A stretch of 64,000 nucleotides of DNA. Origin: Chryseobacterium angstadtii. Lineage in GTDB: Bacteria; Bacteroidota; Bacteroidia; Flavobacteriales; Weeksellaceae. A model generated the notes under the pieces. The model was not told where the DNA came from. It was given only the letters and a program-made list of their open reading frames with translations, and made no database searches. Both the position numbers and the translations under genes were made by a program. This document shows positions 1 to 7,972 of the stretch, in pieces. Numbering within the stretch: the stretch's first letter is position 1; every line of letters begins with the position of its first letter. Location: contig NZ_LFND01000001.1 in the NCBI RefSeq assembly GCF_001045465.1, forward strand, positions 992,001 to 1,056,000. The letters run 5' to 3'.

Positions 1-48
1 GTTTATGACAACACGCAGGGCACACTTTTGGGGAGAACTGCGGAATAA
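1..48 (+). CDS. C-terminal end of an unidentified protein (partial)
   Basis: An open frame enters from the left edge and ends in TAA at 46-48, giving the last 15 residues, VYDNTQGTLLGRTAE. The tail reads like ordinary protein and the next gene starts at the base after the stop, so it is probably the end of a real upstream gene in the same operon. Nothing can be said about its function from so short a piece. Confidence 0.45.
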   Translation, partial: VYDNTQGTLLGRTAE

Positions 49-570
49 TTGAAAGTTTTGATAAGAGGAGCCTGTTTACTTGCCTTGCTTTCTTTTGTGC
101 TGATGTCTTGTCAGACAGAGAAAAACGCCGGTAAATACCCTGTAACAGTCGGAGATATTGAATTCGATGAAAAACTGGATGATCCTGCATTTAAAAAATG
201 TAATCCGGAGAAACTGATGAGTTTTCAGTATTACCAGGGATCAAAAGGATTTGATTACAAAGGGGAGAAAAGTGCGATCTTAGAAAAACTGGAAAAAGAA
301 AAAATATCTTCCGAAAATAAAGTAAACGGTTATATTACCGTAAGATTTTTAGTAAATTGTGAAGGAAAAACAGGGCTGTTCAGAGTTCAGCAGATGAATG
401 CGGAACTTAAAGAGGCTGTTTTGGATAAAGAACTGGAAAACAGATTGCTGCGGTTTGCAAAATCGCTGGACGGCTGGATTCCGAAAGAGATAAAAGGTTT
501 CAAAGTAGGCTATTATCAATATTTAACCTATAAAATTGAAAATGGAAAAGTTTCAGAGGTATTACCTTAG
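49..570 (+). CDS. Small predicted lipoprotein, TTG start
   Basis: The protein has 173 residues and I do not recognise a family. The N-terminus is a lipoprotein signal peptide: MKVLIRG, a hydrophobic stretch, then the lipobox LMSC with the acylated Cys near residue 21. The start is a TTG directly after the TAA stop of the upstream frame. No ATG lies close enough to keep the signal peptide intact, so TTG is well supported. The mature part is charged, mixed alpha/beta in character and contains VRFLVNCEGKTG near the middle, a phrase reminiscent of TonB C-terminal-like folds in Bacteroidetes lipoproteins. That resemblance is weak. The next gene overlaps its 3' end by 29 bases, so the two are probably translationally coupled. 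Confidence 0.7.
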   Translation: MKVLIRGACLLALLSFVLMSCQTEKNAGKYPVTVGDIEFDEKLDDPAFKKCNPEKLMSFQYYQGSKGFDYKGEKSAILEKLEKEKISSENKVNGYITVRFLVNCEGKTGLFRVQQMNAELKEAVLDKELENRLLRFAKSLDGWIPKEIKGFKVGYYQYLTYKIENGKVSEVLP

Positions 571-1339
571 CTTTTTGTTGCTTATCGTTTACACCAATAC
601 TATTGCACAGGTCAACTGTAATGCAGTAGAGGGTGAGAACTGCAAAAAAGCCTGCGAGTTATACAACTGGGCTTCAGACAGACAGGGCAGCCACGAATCT
701 CAGGAAGCGTTTGACAAAGCCATTGGCCTCTGCCCCGATTTCTCGAACTCCTATATGGAAAAAGCCGTTCCATATCTTAAAAATGGAGACTTCGTAACCT
801 GGAAAATTCTTATTGACAAAGCGGTAACTGCGGATCCTAAAATGCATTTGGGTTACAGAGGCTGGTGCAAATTCCAGTTTCTGAGGGATTACAGCGGCGC
901 AGTCCGGGATTTAGAAGAATTAAAAAAATACTATCCCGAAGATCTTGGGAGATCCTTAAACGGAGATTATCATTTGGATGTGGTGAAAGCCATGTCCTAC
1001 AGTGCTTTAGGTCAGAAAGAAAAAGCAGCCGCCATTATTGAAAAAGCTCTTGCTACAAAAGGCTATTTTAAAGGGATGTATGACCACTACCAGCTGGGAG
1101 TAACCTATTTCGAGCTGGGCAGATACGACAAAGCCTCAGAAAATTTTGAAAAACAGAGCAAAGAATATGACTTTGCGGAGAATATATATTTTAAAAGTAA
1201 AGTTTCTAAAATCAGAAACAAAGATTATTTGGATTTAAAGATGCTGGCATTAAGGACTTATGATGAAGGAAAGACCATGAAAGATGTCTACACCCATCAC
1301 TTTAACAAAGTCTACAGGAATCAGATTGAAGCACTGTAG
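542..1339 (+). CDS. Exported TPR-repeat protein
   Basis: A 265-residue protein. An upstream TTG at 536 is possible, but ATG at 542 gives the cleaner signal peptide (basic start, YYLSFLLLIVYTNTIAQ, then mature VNC). The mature protein is a run of helical pairs typical of tetratricopeptide repeats: AFDKAIGLCPDFSNSY, a central repeat around residues 90-140, and YQLGVTYFELGRYDKASENF near residue 190. Four Cys fall within the first 45 mature residues. TPR domains are protein-interaction scaffolds, so the partner and role cannot be read from sequence. It overlaps the lipoprotein gene upstream by 29 bases. A short gap separates it from the sigma-54 activator gene. Confidence 0.75.
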   Translation: MEKFQRYYLSFLLLIVYTNTIAQVNCNAVEGENCKKACELYNWASDRQGSHESQEAFDKAIGLCPDFSNSYMEKAVPYLKNGDFVTWKILIDKAVTADPKMHLGYRGWCKFQFLRDYSGAVRDLEELKKYYPEDLGRSLNGDYHLDVVKAMSYSALGQKEKAAAIIEKALATKGYFKGMYDHYQLGVTYFELGRYDKASENFEKQSKEYDFAENIYFKSKVSKIRNKDYLDLKMLALRTYDEGKTMKDVYTHHFNKVYRNQIEAL

Positions 1340-1372
1340 ATTATTATTAGATCAATAATCAAAAATTTACTT

Positions 1373-2659
1373 ATGAGCAACGACTTACAAAACATAAAAA
1401 ACCGCTTTGGCATCATCGGAAACTTTCCTGCACTGAACAGGGCTCTGGAAAAAGCCATCCAGGTGGCACCTACAGATATCTCTGTACTCGTGATCGGGGA
1501 AAGTGGTGTGGGAAAAGAATTTATCCCGAAAATCATCCATTCAGAATCAAAAAGAAAACATCAGCCCTATATTGTGGTGAACTGCGGAGCGATTCCGGAA
1601 GGAACCATAGATTCCGAACTGTTTGGTCACGAAAAAGGAGCATTTACAGGAGCTACAGCGACCAGAAAAGGATATTTTGAAGTAGCGGATGGCGGAACCA
1701 TTTTCCTTGATGAGGTAGGAGAACTTCCCCTGCAGACCCAGGTTCGTCTTTTGAGAGTATTGGAAAGCGGTGAATTTATGAAAGTAGGGTCTTCACAGGT
1801 TCAGAAAACCAATGTAAGAATTGTAGCGGCTACCAACGTGAATATGATGAAAGCGATTCATGACGGCCGTTTCCGTGAAGATTTATACTACCGTCTGAAT
1901 ACGGTTCAGATAGATATGCCTCCTTTAAGAGAAAGAAAAGGAGATATTCACTTACTGTTCAGAAAGTTTTCCATAGATTTTGCAGAAAAATACAGAATGC
2001 CGGAACTGGAGCTGGATCCAAGTGCAGTGCATTACATTGAAAATTATACCTTTCCGGGAAATGTACGTCAGCTGAGAAATCTGGTGGAACAAATGACCGT
2101 AGTGGAAAGAAACCGCGAGATCACCGTAGAAAAACTCGCAGAATATATTCCTATGGAAACCCATCTTCCAATGGTGGTAAACAACCAGACAGGAAATAAA
2201 CAGAGTGATTTCGGAAGTGAAAGAGAAATTATGTATAAAATCCTCTTTGACATGAGAAGTGATATCAACGATTTAAAATCATTGACCTCGGAACTCATTA
2301 AAAACAGAGGAACCGCAGATCTCAGCAATCAGGAGAAAAATCTGATCAACAGAATCTATTCTGCGGAACAGGCCCAGCCCGTAGCTCAAAATTCACTGCT
2401 CTATTTTGAAGACCAGTCTCCGGTGGTACAGAATGCACCTACCATCATTTCAAATGCGGATGATAGCTATGAAGATATAGAAGATATCGAAATAGAAGAA
2501 AACAGACCGGAATCCTTATCCCTTCAGAATAATGAAAAGGATTTGATTATTAAAGCTTTAGAAAAGCATAAAGGAAGGAGAAACAGAGCCGCAGATGAGC
2601 TTGGAATTTCACAGAGAACCCTATACAGAAAAATAAAACAATATAACCTGGAAGACTAA
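1373..2659 (+). CDS. Sigma-54-dependent activator (AAA+ and Fis-type HTH)
   Basis: This 428-residue protein belongs to the bacterial enhancer-binding family that uses ATP to open sigma-54 promoters. The AAA+ domain fills residues 15-260. It has Walker A GESGVGKE at 42-49, the sigma-54 contact loop GAFTGA at 89-94, Walker B with FLDEVGELP near 111-119, and the arginine-finger region REDLYYRL near 170. A linker of about 120 residues, with an acidic stretch DDSYEDIEDIEIEEN, leads to a C-terminal Fis-type helix-turn-helix (RRNRAADELGISQRTLYRKI). There is no receiver, GAF or PAS domain in front of the AAA+ module, so activity is probably set by a partner or by expression. The gene leads a tight operon with a membrane protein, lptE and a TPR protein, which suggests envelope-related control. 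Confidence 0.93.
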   Translation: MSNDLQNIKNRFGIIGNFPALNRALEKAIQVAPTDISVLVIGESGVGKEFIPKIIHSESKRKHQPYIVVNCGAIPEGTIDSELFGHEKGAFTGATATRKGYFEVADGGTIFLDEVGELPLQTQVRLLRVLESGEFMKVGSSQVQKTNVRIVAATNVNMMKAIHDGRFREDLYYRLNTVQIDMPPLRERKGDIHLLFRKFSIDFAEKYRMPELELDPSAVHYIENYTFPGNVRQLRNLVEQMTVVERNREITVEKLAEYIPMETHLPMVVNNQTGNKQSDFGSEREIMYKILFDMRSDINDLKSLTSELIKNRGTADLSNQEKNLINRIYSAEQAQPVAQNSLLYFEDQSPVVQNAPTIISNADDSYEDIEDIEIEENRPESLSLQNNEKDLIIKALEKHKGRRNRAADELGISQRTLYRKIKQYNLED

Positions 2660-2667
2660 AAAACACC

Positions 2668-3369
2668 ATGAATAATTTAGAAATACAAAAGATAAAAGAT
2701 TACGATTTCAATATCGGGAAATACCTTTCCCAGGGAACTGAGCTTTTCAAAAAAGACATCGGAGGCTTCATTGTAGCCACGCTGCTTCTGTTTGTGATGA
2801 GTTTTATTCCTTTTTGTAGCATTCTTGGACTTGGAAATTTCTATAAAATATGTAAAAAAGTAGATGAGGGTGAACAGGTTTCAGCAGGAGATATTTTCGA
2901 CTTTACAGATTTTGTGGTGTATCTGAAATTGTTTCTGCTTATTTTCGCCATATGTATCGTTCTGATGATTCCAGTACAAATTTCACTTATTCCCCTGATT
3001 TTGGCTGCGGGAAATGAAGACGGGAATATGTCAGATACCGGGACTGCTTTATTTGCAGGCGGAATGGGACTTTGGATGATACTGCTATTTGTATTGCTTA
3101 CCGTTCTTTCCATATCCATGTATTTCGTACAGCCTTTGATTTCGCTGCACAGAATGACCAGTGTAACGGAAGCTTTCAAACTTTCCTGGAAAATAGCCAG
3201 AAAAAACTTTTTTAAAATCTTATTATTCTCTATTGTGGTAGGATTTATTTCTCAACTCGGAATAATAGTATGCGGAATAGGAGTGCTGTTTTCAATACCT
3301 TTAGGCATCTGCATGAAGTATGCAGCCTATAAAGATACTTTAGGATCTATAAATCAAAAAATGGTATGA
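2668..3369 (+). CDS. Multipass membrane protein of unknown function
   Basis: A 233-residue inner-membrane protein. Hydrophobic segments lie near residues 33-55, 85-110, 128-155 and 180-215, so about five or six membrane spans are likely. A short amphipathic segment sits in front (YDFNIGKYLSQGTELFKKDIGGF). The overall pattern, with pairs of helices and an RMTSVTEAFKLSWKIARKNFFKIL linker, resembles the glycerophosphodiesterase/YciC-like membrane-domain families, but I see no diagnostic motif. It starts 8 bases after the sigma-54 activator and its TGA stop overlaps the lptE ATG (ATGA), so all three are almost certainly co-transcribed. A role in envelope homeostasis is inference from neighbours. 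Confidence 0.75.
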   Translation: MNNLEIQKIKDYDFNIGKYLSQGTELFKKDIGGFIVATLLLFVMSFIPFCSILGLGNFYKICKKVDEGEQVSAGDIFDFTDFVVYLKLFLLIFAICIVLMIPVQISLIPLILAAGNEDGNMSDTGTALFAGGMGLWMILLFVLLTVLSISMYFVQPLISLHRMTSVTEAFKLSWKIARKNFFKILLFSIVVGFISQLGIIVCGIGVLFSIPLGICMKYAAYKDTLGSINQKMV

Positions 3370-3887
3370 GTAAATTAAAAATAATATTCGGGTTTGTCAT
3401 TCTTTCGCTGTTTCATCAGTGTTATTCCTTTACGGGATCATCACTCACGGATGAAAAGACCGTTCAGATCAATGAATTTCCGAACAATGCAGCGCTTGTG
3501 AATCCAACCCTTTCCCAGCAGTTTTCTACAGATATTCAGAACAGGTTTTTACAGAGAACTACATTAAAAGGGACAAAATCAAATCCTGATATTTTGATTG
3601 AAGGGGAAATTTCCGACTATGGTTTTTCACCTACTACAATCAGCTCCAATACAACCACAAACCCTTCGGGAGGTGTAGTACAGCAGGCTCAGAGCAAACT
3701 GACCATTTCTGTGAAAGTACATTATGAAAACAAAGTACATCCGGATTCCAGCTTTGACAGAACCTATACAGATGAAGCTGTTTTCAACAGTAACCTGACC
3801 CAAAGTGAGATCGAAGCTTCCCAAGTGAAGCTTGTGACAGACAGAATTATTAACAAGATATTTAACGATATTGTAGCCAATTGGTAA
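3366..3887 (+). CDS. lptE: LptE-family LPS-assembly lipoprotein
   Basis: LptE is the outer-membrane lipoprotein that plugs the LptD barrel during lipopolysaccharide insertion. This 173-residue protein has a lipoprotein signal with the acylated Cys at FHQC (residue 18) followed by YSFTGSSL, a start typical of the Bacteroidetes LptE family. The rest is an alternating alpha/beta pattern with QQFSTDIQNRFLQRT, LIEGEISDYGFSP and a Ser/Thr/Asn-rich loop near residue 100. Its ATG overlaps the stop of the preceding membrane protein gene, and the following TPR gene starts one base after its stop. Length and position next to a sigma-54 activator fit LptE loci in other Flavobacteriia as I know them. Confidence 0.85.
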   Translation: MSKLKIIFGFVILSLFHQCYSFTGSSLTDEKTVQINEFPNNAALVNPTLSQQFSTDIQNRFLQRTTLKGTKSNPDILIEGEISDYGFSPTTISSNTTTNPSGGVVQQAQSKLTISVKVHYENKVHPDSSFDRTYTDEAVFNSNLTQSEIEASQVKLVTDRIINKIFNDIVANW

Positions 3888-3888
3888 G

Positions 3889-5901
3889 ATGAATCCCAGA
3901 GTTTTAGAATTATTAAAGAACCCCAAAAATATTCAGTCAGACGACCTCGGTCTTTTGAAAGAAGAAATTCATGCCTTTCCTTATGTTCAGAACATCAGGG
4001 CACTTCATTTGTTTGGGGTACACCTTTATGATAAAGAAAACTATCAGAAAGAACTCTCTACAACGGCGGCATATACCACAGATAAAAAACTCCTTTATCA
4101 GCTGATCAACGGGAAGATACAGCGCGAACCTAAGCCTGTTGCAGAAGAGAAAAAGCCTTCTAAACCGGCCGAAAAAGAAGTAAAACAATCTTCCTACACC
4201 CATAAAGCCTTCCCGATAAAAAGAGAAGAGTCTTCAGAAAAGCAGAAGGATAAATATGAAGAGGCAGCATGCATGATACCGCCTGCCCAGGAAATCAAGC
4301 CAGTGTATGTAAACGGGGAAAGAAACAGAATTTTATTTGAAGGAGAAGAAAACTTCCTGGATGAAACAAATTCTGAAGTAATAGACCTTGAATCTACCCT
4401 GGAATCCGGAGTACTGGTAACCCAGAAAACAGAGACCGTTACAGAAGAACCTAAAGAAGAAATCATACACGAAGCTGAAACAGCTAACGATCTTTCCGAA
4501 GATTCCGAAGCTGGTGCAGCATTCACTCCTGAATTGATTGTTGATGAAAATATCGACAGCCAGACAGAGAAAGAAGAGATCAATAAAGAAGAAGACCTAA
4601 GTTTCCATGAAGTGGAACCTATTATTCCGGAAGTAGAAGTTGTTGAAGAAAAGGAACAGGAGGAAACATTGAAGGATGAAGCCGTTTCTGATCAGGAAAT
4701 AATCAATGAAGATGGAAGTGATGCTGAGGAGCCGGATGCGGAAATCAGTTTCCACGGAATGGATGAATTTCTTCCGGATGTTAAGATTCAGAGTAATACT
4801 GATGATGAAGTTGTAGCTCCGGATGTCTCTAAACCGAATGTGAATAAACATGAGGAAGAAATGAGACGCCTGATTGAAGAGGTGGAGAAGAAGATGAAAG
4901 AAGCGCAGTCAGCTCCTAAGATTGAAGATGAGGAGCCTGAAGCAGCCGATCACGAGATCAGCTTTGCAGAAACGCAGAACTTCCACTTCTGGTCCACGGA
5001 AAAAGAAGAACCAAAAGCCGAAGAATCCATCCCTGTAAAAGAAGAAGAGACAACCAGTCAGACCATTCAGCAGGAAGAACCTGTAAAGATTGAAGAAAAA
5101 GAGGAAGAACAGGAAACGGCTTCAGAAGAGATTTCCGCATGGAAACCAATGAGTCTGGAATCTAATCTTCCGGATTCTATGATCAGCAAGGAAAATGCAG
5201 CTCCGGTACCGCAAAAAGAAGCTCCGAAACAGGAAGAAGCTCCTGTTGCAGAAGAAAAAGCTCCTCCGGTTGTACAGGAATCTGAAAAAGAAGCTGAAAC
5301 AGCCGCAGAAGATCATCCTGTTATTGAAGAAACGGTTGTCATTGCTGAAGAAAAAAATAAAGAAATGAATGCTTCAAACGAAACGGCCGAAATACATGCA
5401 GCCAAAGAAGAAGCACCTGTCATGAATGTTTCTTTCTTCGGTTCAGATATCTCAAGTTTGTCTGTAGAAAGAGAAGAGAAAGAAAAAGCAGCTCAGGAAC
5501 CTGTACAGGAAATAAAATCGGAAAGCATTCCTCAGGCGAAGGCAGATAGCAATGTACCCGGATTTATCAATACATGGCAGAGCTGGCTTAAAATAGACAG
5601 GCCCGCAGAAATAGTTCCTGAAAAGGAGAAAACTGAAATTAAAGAAAAAGCAATTGAGACTTTCATCGAAAATAATCCGAGAATAAGCCAGTTGAAAGAA
5701 GAAAGCACGTATGTAGTCAAAGAGAAGAATGATGATATTTCACATCTTATGACAGAAACCCTTGCCAATCTTTATTTTGAACAGAAACTCTACACGAAAG
5801 CCATTAAAGCATTCGAAACTCTGATTAAGAAAACCCCGGAGAAAAAAGAGTATTTCCAATCTAAAATTCAGGAAATAAAAGACTTCAGAAGCAAAAACTA
5901 A
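3889..5901 (+). CDS. Large acidic protein with C-terminal TPR
   Basis: A 670-residue protein without a signal peptide. Residues 1-70 form a compact helical N-terminal domain (MNPRVLELLKNPKNIQSDDLGLL). Residues 75-590 are very rich in Glu, Lys, Ala and Pro and are probably disordered. Short hydrophobic islands recur in this linker: LSFHEVE, ISFHGMDEF, ISFAETQNF and VSFFGSD, with their Ser at residues 238, 287, 358 and 515. The C-terminus (LMTETLANLYFEQKLYTKAIKAFETLIKKTPEKKEYFQSKI) is a TPR unit. The gene starts one base after lptE, so it belongs to that operon. A scaffolding role is possible; function is unknown. A strong terminator hairpin follows at 5921-5948. Confidence 0.8.
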   Translation: MNPRVLELLKNPKNIQSDDLGLLKEEIHAFPYVQNIRALHLFGVHLYDKENYQKELSTTAAYTTDKKLLYQLINGKIQREPKPVAEEKKPSKPAEKEVKQSSYTHKAFPIKREESSEKQKDKYEEAACMIPPAQEIKPVYVNGERNRILFEGEENFLDETNSEVIDLESTLESGVLVTQKTETVTEEPKEEIIHEAETANDLSEDSEAGAAFTPELIVDENIDSQTEKEEINKEEDLSFHEVEPIIPEVEVVEEKEQEETLKDEAVSDQEIINEDGSDAEEPDAEISFHGMDEFLPDVKIQSNTDDEVVAPDVSKPNVNKHEEEMRRLIEEVEKKMKEAQSAPKIEDEEPEAADHEISFAETQNFHFWSTEKEEPKAEESIPVKEEETTSQTIQQEEPVKIEEKEEEQETASEEISAWKPMSLESNLPDSMISKENAAPVPQKEAPKQEEAPVAEEKAPPVVQESEKEAETAAEDHPVIEETVVIAEEKNKEMNASNETAEIHAAKEEAPVMNVSFFGSDISSLSVEREEKEKAAQEPVQEIKSESIPQAKADSNVPGFINTWQSWLKIDRPAEIVPEKEKTEIKEKAIETFIENNPRISQLKEESTYVVKEKNDDISHLMTETLANLYFEQKLYTKAIKAFETLIKKTPEKKEYFQSKIQEIKDFRSKN

Positions 5902-5920
5902 ACGGGTAAAAATAAAATAA

Positions 5921-5956
5921 AAAGGCTGAACATTTGCGTTCAGCCTTTCGTTTTTT
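5921..5956. terminator. Bidirectional intrinsic terminator
   Basis: An 11-base-pair perfect stem (AAAGGCTGAAC with GTTCAGCCTTT, six-base loop) is followed by CGTTTTTT. It lies between the convergent TPR-protein and DUF4126 genes and has A-rich sequence on its other side, so it can serve both strands. Confidence 0.9.
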
Positions 5957-6563
5957 ATTCAGTAGGGGAAGCATTCTTGTTCCCACGGAGTTTACGCCAT
6001 GCTTTCCGCCCGAAAACAATTACAAGGATAATCAGAACCACAGCGCAGATAGCTGCAATAACAGGAGCTGCCATAGCGAGGATGGACATAATTCCGGCTC
6101 CTGCCGTTTCAGTAGTCCCTACCACAGAATTTCCGAGGCCGCCCGTTGTCGCGGTAGAAGCTGCCCGGATTCCTGCAAAGCCAGAGCTGATCGTAGCTGC
6201 AGTGCCACCTCCTGCAATCAGTGCAAGTGCCCACTGCGGAAAAGTTCCCAGGTCGGCAAACTGGCTGGCAAATAAAACGGATCCTGCTACAGTAGCCAAA
6301 GGGACAGAAATCGTATCCAGCAGGTGATCTACAAAAGGGATGTAATAGGTTAAAATTTCAGCAATAGTGGCAATACCTGTCGTAATAAGTGCCGGAAGCC
6401 CTGAAAGCCATTCAAAATGTTCATTCATGGGGATCCAGTTAAAATAAGAAGCCAGGCTTACGGCAAACATAGGCAGGAAAACCCTGAAGCCTGTAGCGGC
6501 TGCCAGACCGATGCCGATAAAGGCACTCAGTACATAAGAGAAATAGGGAATATGATCTAACAT
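5955..6563 (-). CDS. DUF4126-family membrane protein
   Basis: A 202-residue inner-membrane protein. Hydrophobic segments near residues 8-40, 52-75, 85-105, 120-150 and 155-188 suggest five or more helices, with a Gly/Ala-rich central part (GGGTAATISSGFAGIRAAST) and a basic C-terminal tail (GRKAWRKLRGNK). The N-terminal phrase GIGLAAATGFRVFLPMFAVSLA is characteristic of the DUF4126 family as I know it. Its biochemical function is not established. It stands alone on the minus strand, facing the sigma-54/lptE operon across a shared terminator. Confidence 0.8.
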   Translation of the reverse strand: MLDHIPYFSYVLSAFIGIGLAAATGFRVFLPMFAVSLASYFNWIPMNEHFEWLSGLPALITTGIATIAEILTYYIPFVDHLLDTISVPLATVAGSVLFASQFADLGTFPQWALALIAGGGTAATISSGFAGIRAASTATTGGLGNSVVGTTETAGAGIMSILAMAAPVIAAICAVVLIILVIVFGRKAWRKLRGNKNASPTE

Positions 6564-6724
6564 TTTAATTTTCAGATTTATTGTTTTCCCTAAAATTACA
6601 AAAACTATGCAAGATTTTGTAAAAAATTACCGCTCTTATCCAAACGGAGTCTTTTTTATAATATCACACATTTTAAAACCGGAAGTAAGAAGGTGTTGAG
6701 ATCGGGAACAGGGTGGAAAAAATA

Positions 6725-6757
6725 ATCCTTGTCAAGGCTCTGAACCTTGACAAGGAT
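6725..6757. repeat. Dispersed hairpin repeat, copy 1
   Basis: Inverted repeat ATCCTTGTCAAGG (6725-6737) and CCTTGACAAGGAT (6745-6757) with a 7-base loop. It resembles the hairpins at 20426-20460 and 30655-30689 in arm sequence (CCTTGTCAAGG / CCCTGTCAAGG / CCTTGTTAAGA). Confidence 0.8.
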
Positions 6758-6790
6758 ATTAGTATAAATTCTTGCAGCGCCACGTATCCA

Positions 6791-6830
6791 CAATCATCTG
6801 CGAAAATCCGTGTCAATCCGTGGTTAAAAA
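6791..6830. repeat. Dispersed AATCCGTG repeat, copy 1
   Basis: The segment starts CAATCATCTGCG and contains AATCCGTG twice, ending CCGTGGTTAA. The segment at 30743-30780 starts CAATCATCTGTG and has the same two CCGTG blocks and the same CCGTGGTTAA end. In both places it follows a hairpin repeat by 30-55 bases. Confidence 0.75.
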
Positions 6831-6872
6831 TCCACTATTGTTACACTGCTACACTGCTTTATTGTTACATTA

Positions 6873-7247
6873 TTAGGGTCTTTTCTGCATCTGGCAAAGC
6901 TTAATAAACTGGTCTTCTACCTCCTGAAACTTAGCAGGAATTTCAGATGAAACCCAGAACATCATGGCCAGTGTTTTTTCTCCGAAAGCATCCTTGAATA
7001 AATCTTTGTTCAGGCGGTAGCATTCCCTCAGAAGCCTTTTTACGCGGTTTCTGTGTACTGCCTTCTTGAAATATCTTTTAGAAACAGAAACTCCGAATTT
7101 GTGATGCTCCACCGGAAGATTCGGTTTGTCTTTCAGAATAATGATTCTCAGATTTCCACAACTCCTCCATTTACCTTTGTCAAAAAGTAAAGCAATCTCA
7201 GTGTTTTTCTTGAGTTTTTCTTCTCTGGAGTAGGTAAAATTCTGCAT
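6873..7247 (-). CDS. rnpA: Ribonuclease P protein component
   Basis: RnpA is the small basic protein subunit of RNase P, which binds the 5' leader and removes it from precursor tRNAs. The 124-residue length is normal. The protein shows the family pattern: FTYSREEKLKKNTEIALLFDKG at the start, then KFGVSVSKRYFKKAVHRNRVKRLLRE, which holds the RNR-type signature (residues 58-80) that contacts the RNA subunit. The ATG (7245-7247) overlaps the tcdA stop by one base (TAATG), so it is translated together with tcdA. The rpmH gene that often accompanies rnpA in other phyla is absent, which is not unusual in Flavobacteriia. Confidence 0.95.
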   Translation of the reverse strand: MQNFTYSREEKLKKNTEIALLFDKGKWRSCGNLRIIILKDKPNLPVEHHKFGVSVSKRYFKKAVHRNRVKRLLRECYRLNKDLFKDAFGEKTLAMMFWVSSEIPAKFQEVEDQFIKLCQMQKRP

Positions 7248-7972
7248 TAATCCTGTTTCACTAAATAATTAATCACTTCAGCTGCCGCATACAATCCGAA
7301 AATAGCGGGAATATAGCTGATGGTGCCGTAGAAAGATCTTTTGTAGTTCGCTCCATCTGTCATTTTAAGGCTTTCCTCCTGTTGAAGTTCATTAGAGAAA
7401 ACACATCTGAAGCCTTTATTGATCTTTTCTTTTTTAAGTCTTTTTCTGATCTGTCTGGCAAGGAAACAGTTCTGTGTTTTGCTGATATCTCTTACCATAA
7501 CCTTACTCGGATCGGTTTTTCCGCCGGCTCCCATAGAGCTTACGAGTTTTATTTTTCTTCGTTTTGCCGCTCTGATTAGAAACAGTTTAGGTGTAACACT
7601 GTCTATGCAGTCCAGAATGTAATCAAACTTATCCGCATCCAGAACTTCCTCCATTCTTTCAGGATTAAGAAATTCATTGATTTTGATCAGATTGATTTTT
7701 GGATTGATGTCCAGAAGTCTTTCCGCGACTACTTCTACCTTGTGTTTTCCTACGGTGGAATGCAATGCAGGAAGCTGCCTGTTGATATTGGTGATATCTA
7801 CCGTATCTCCGTCTACAATAGTCATATTTCCTACACCCGCTCTGGCTAAAAACTCTGCAGCGAAAGAACCTACGCCTCCTAAACCTATTACCAGAACCTT
7901 TGCTTTATTAAGCTTTTCCAGTCCTTCTTCTTTTATCAGGAGCTCCGTTCTCTCCAGCCAGTACTTATCCAT
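7247..7972 (-). CDS. tcdA: tRNA threonylcarbamoyladenosine dehydratase (ThiF/E1-like)
   Basis: TcdA uses ATP to cyclise t6A37 into ct6A in tRNAs that read ANN codons. The 241-residue protein has the adenylation domain of the ThiF/E1 superfamily: nucleotide-binding GLGGVG at residues 30-35, the acidic phosphate-side strand IVDGDTVDITNINRQ, the DYILDCIDSVTPKL segment, and the C-terminal RCVFSNE region. The short N-terminal start (WLERTELLIKEEGLEKL) is typical. It overlaps the TatD-like gene upstream by a few codons and rnpA downstream by one base, so three genes form one transcription unit, two of them in tRNA metabolism. Confidence 0.92.
   Translation of the reverse strand: MDKYWLERTELLIKEEGLEKLNKAKVLVIGLGGVGSFAAEFLARAGVGNMTIVDGDTVDITNINRQLPALHSTVGKHKVEVVAERLLDINPKINLIKINEFLNPERMEEVLDADKFDYILDCIDSVTPKLFLIRAAKRRKIKLVSSMGAGGKTDPSKVMVRDISKTQNCFLARQIRKRLKKEKINKGFRCVFSNELQQEESLKMTDGANYKRSFYGTISYIPAIFGLYAAAEVINYLVKQD

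Larger units (their letters stand above)
6564..6872. other. Intergenic region between DUF4126 gene and rnpA
   Basis: This 309-base stretch has no convincing gene. It holds the hairpin repeat at 6725-6757 and the repeated phrase at 6791-6830, both described separately. It also has a short self-repeating piece near 6838-6868 in which TTGTTACA and ACACTGCT each occur twice. A 63-codon open frame from 6713 crosses all of these and looks spurious. Confidence 0.6.

Noticed and set aside
5934..6327. Two plus-strand frames of 113 and 116 codons over the DUF4126 gene
   Set aside because: They are antisense to a gene with clear membrane segments and one begins within the terminator.
6713..6904. 63-codon frame before rnpA
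   Set aside because: It runs across the hairpin repeat and the AATCCGTG repeat and enters the rnpA 3' end; no coding character.
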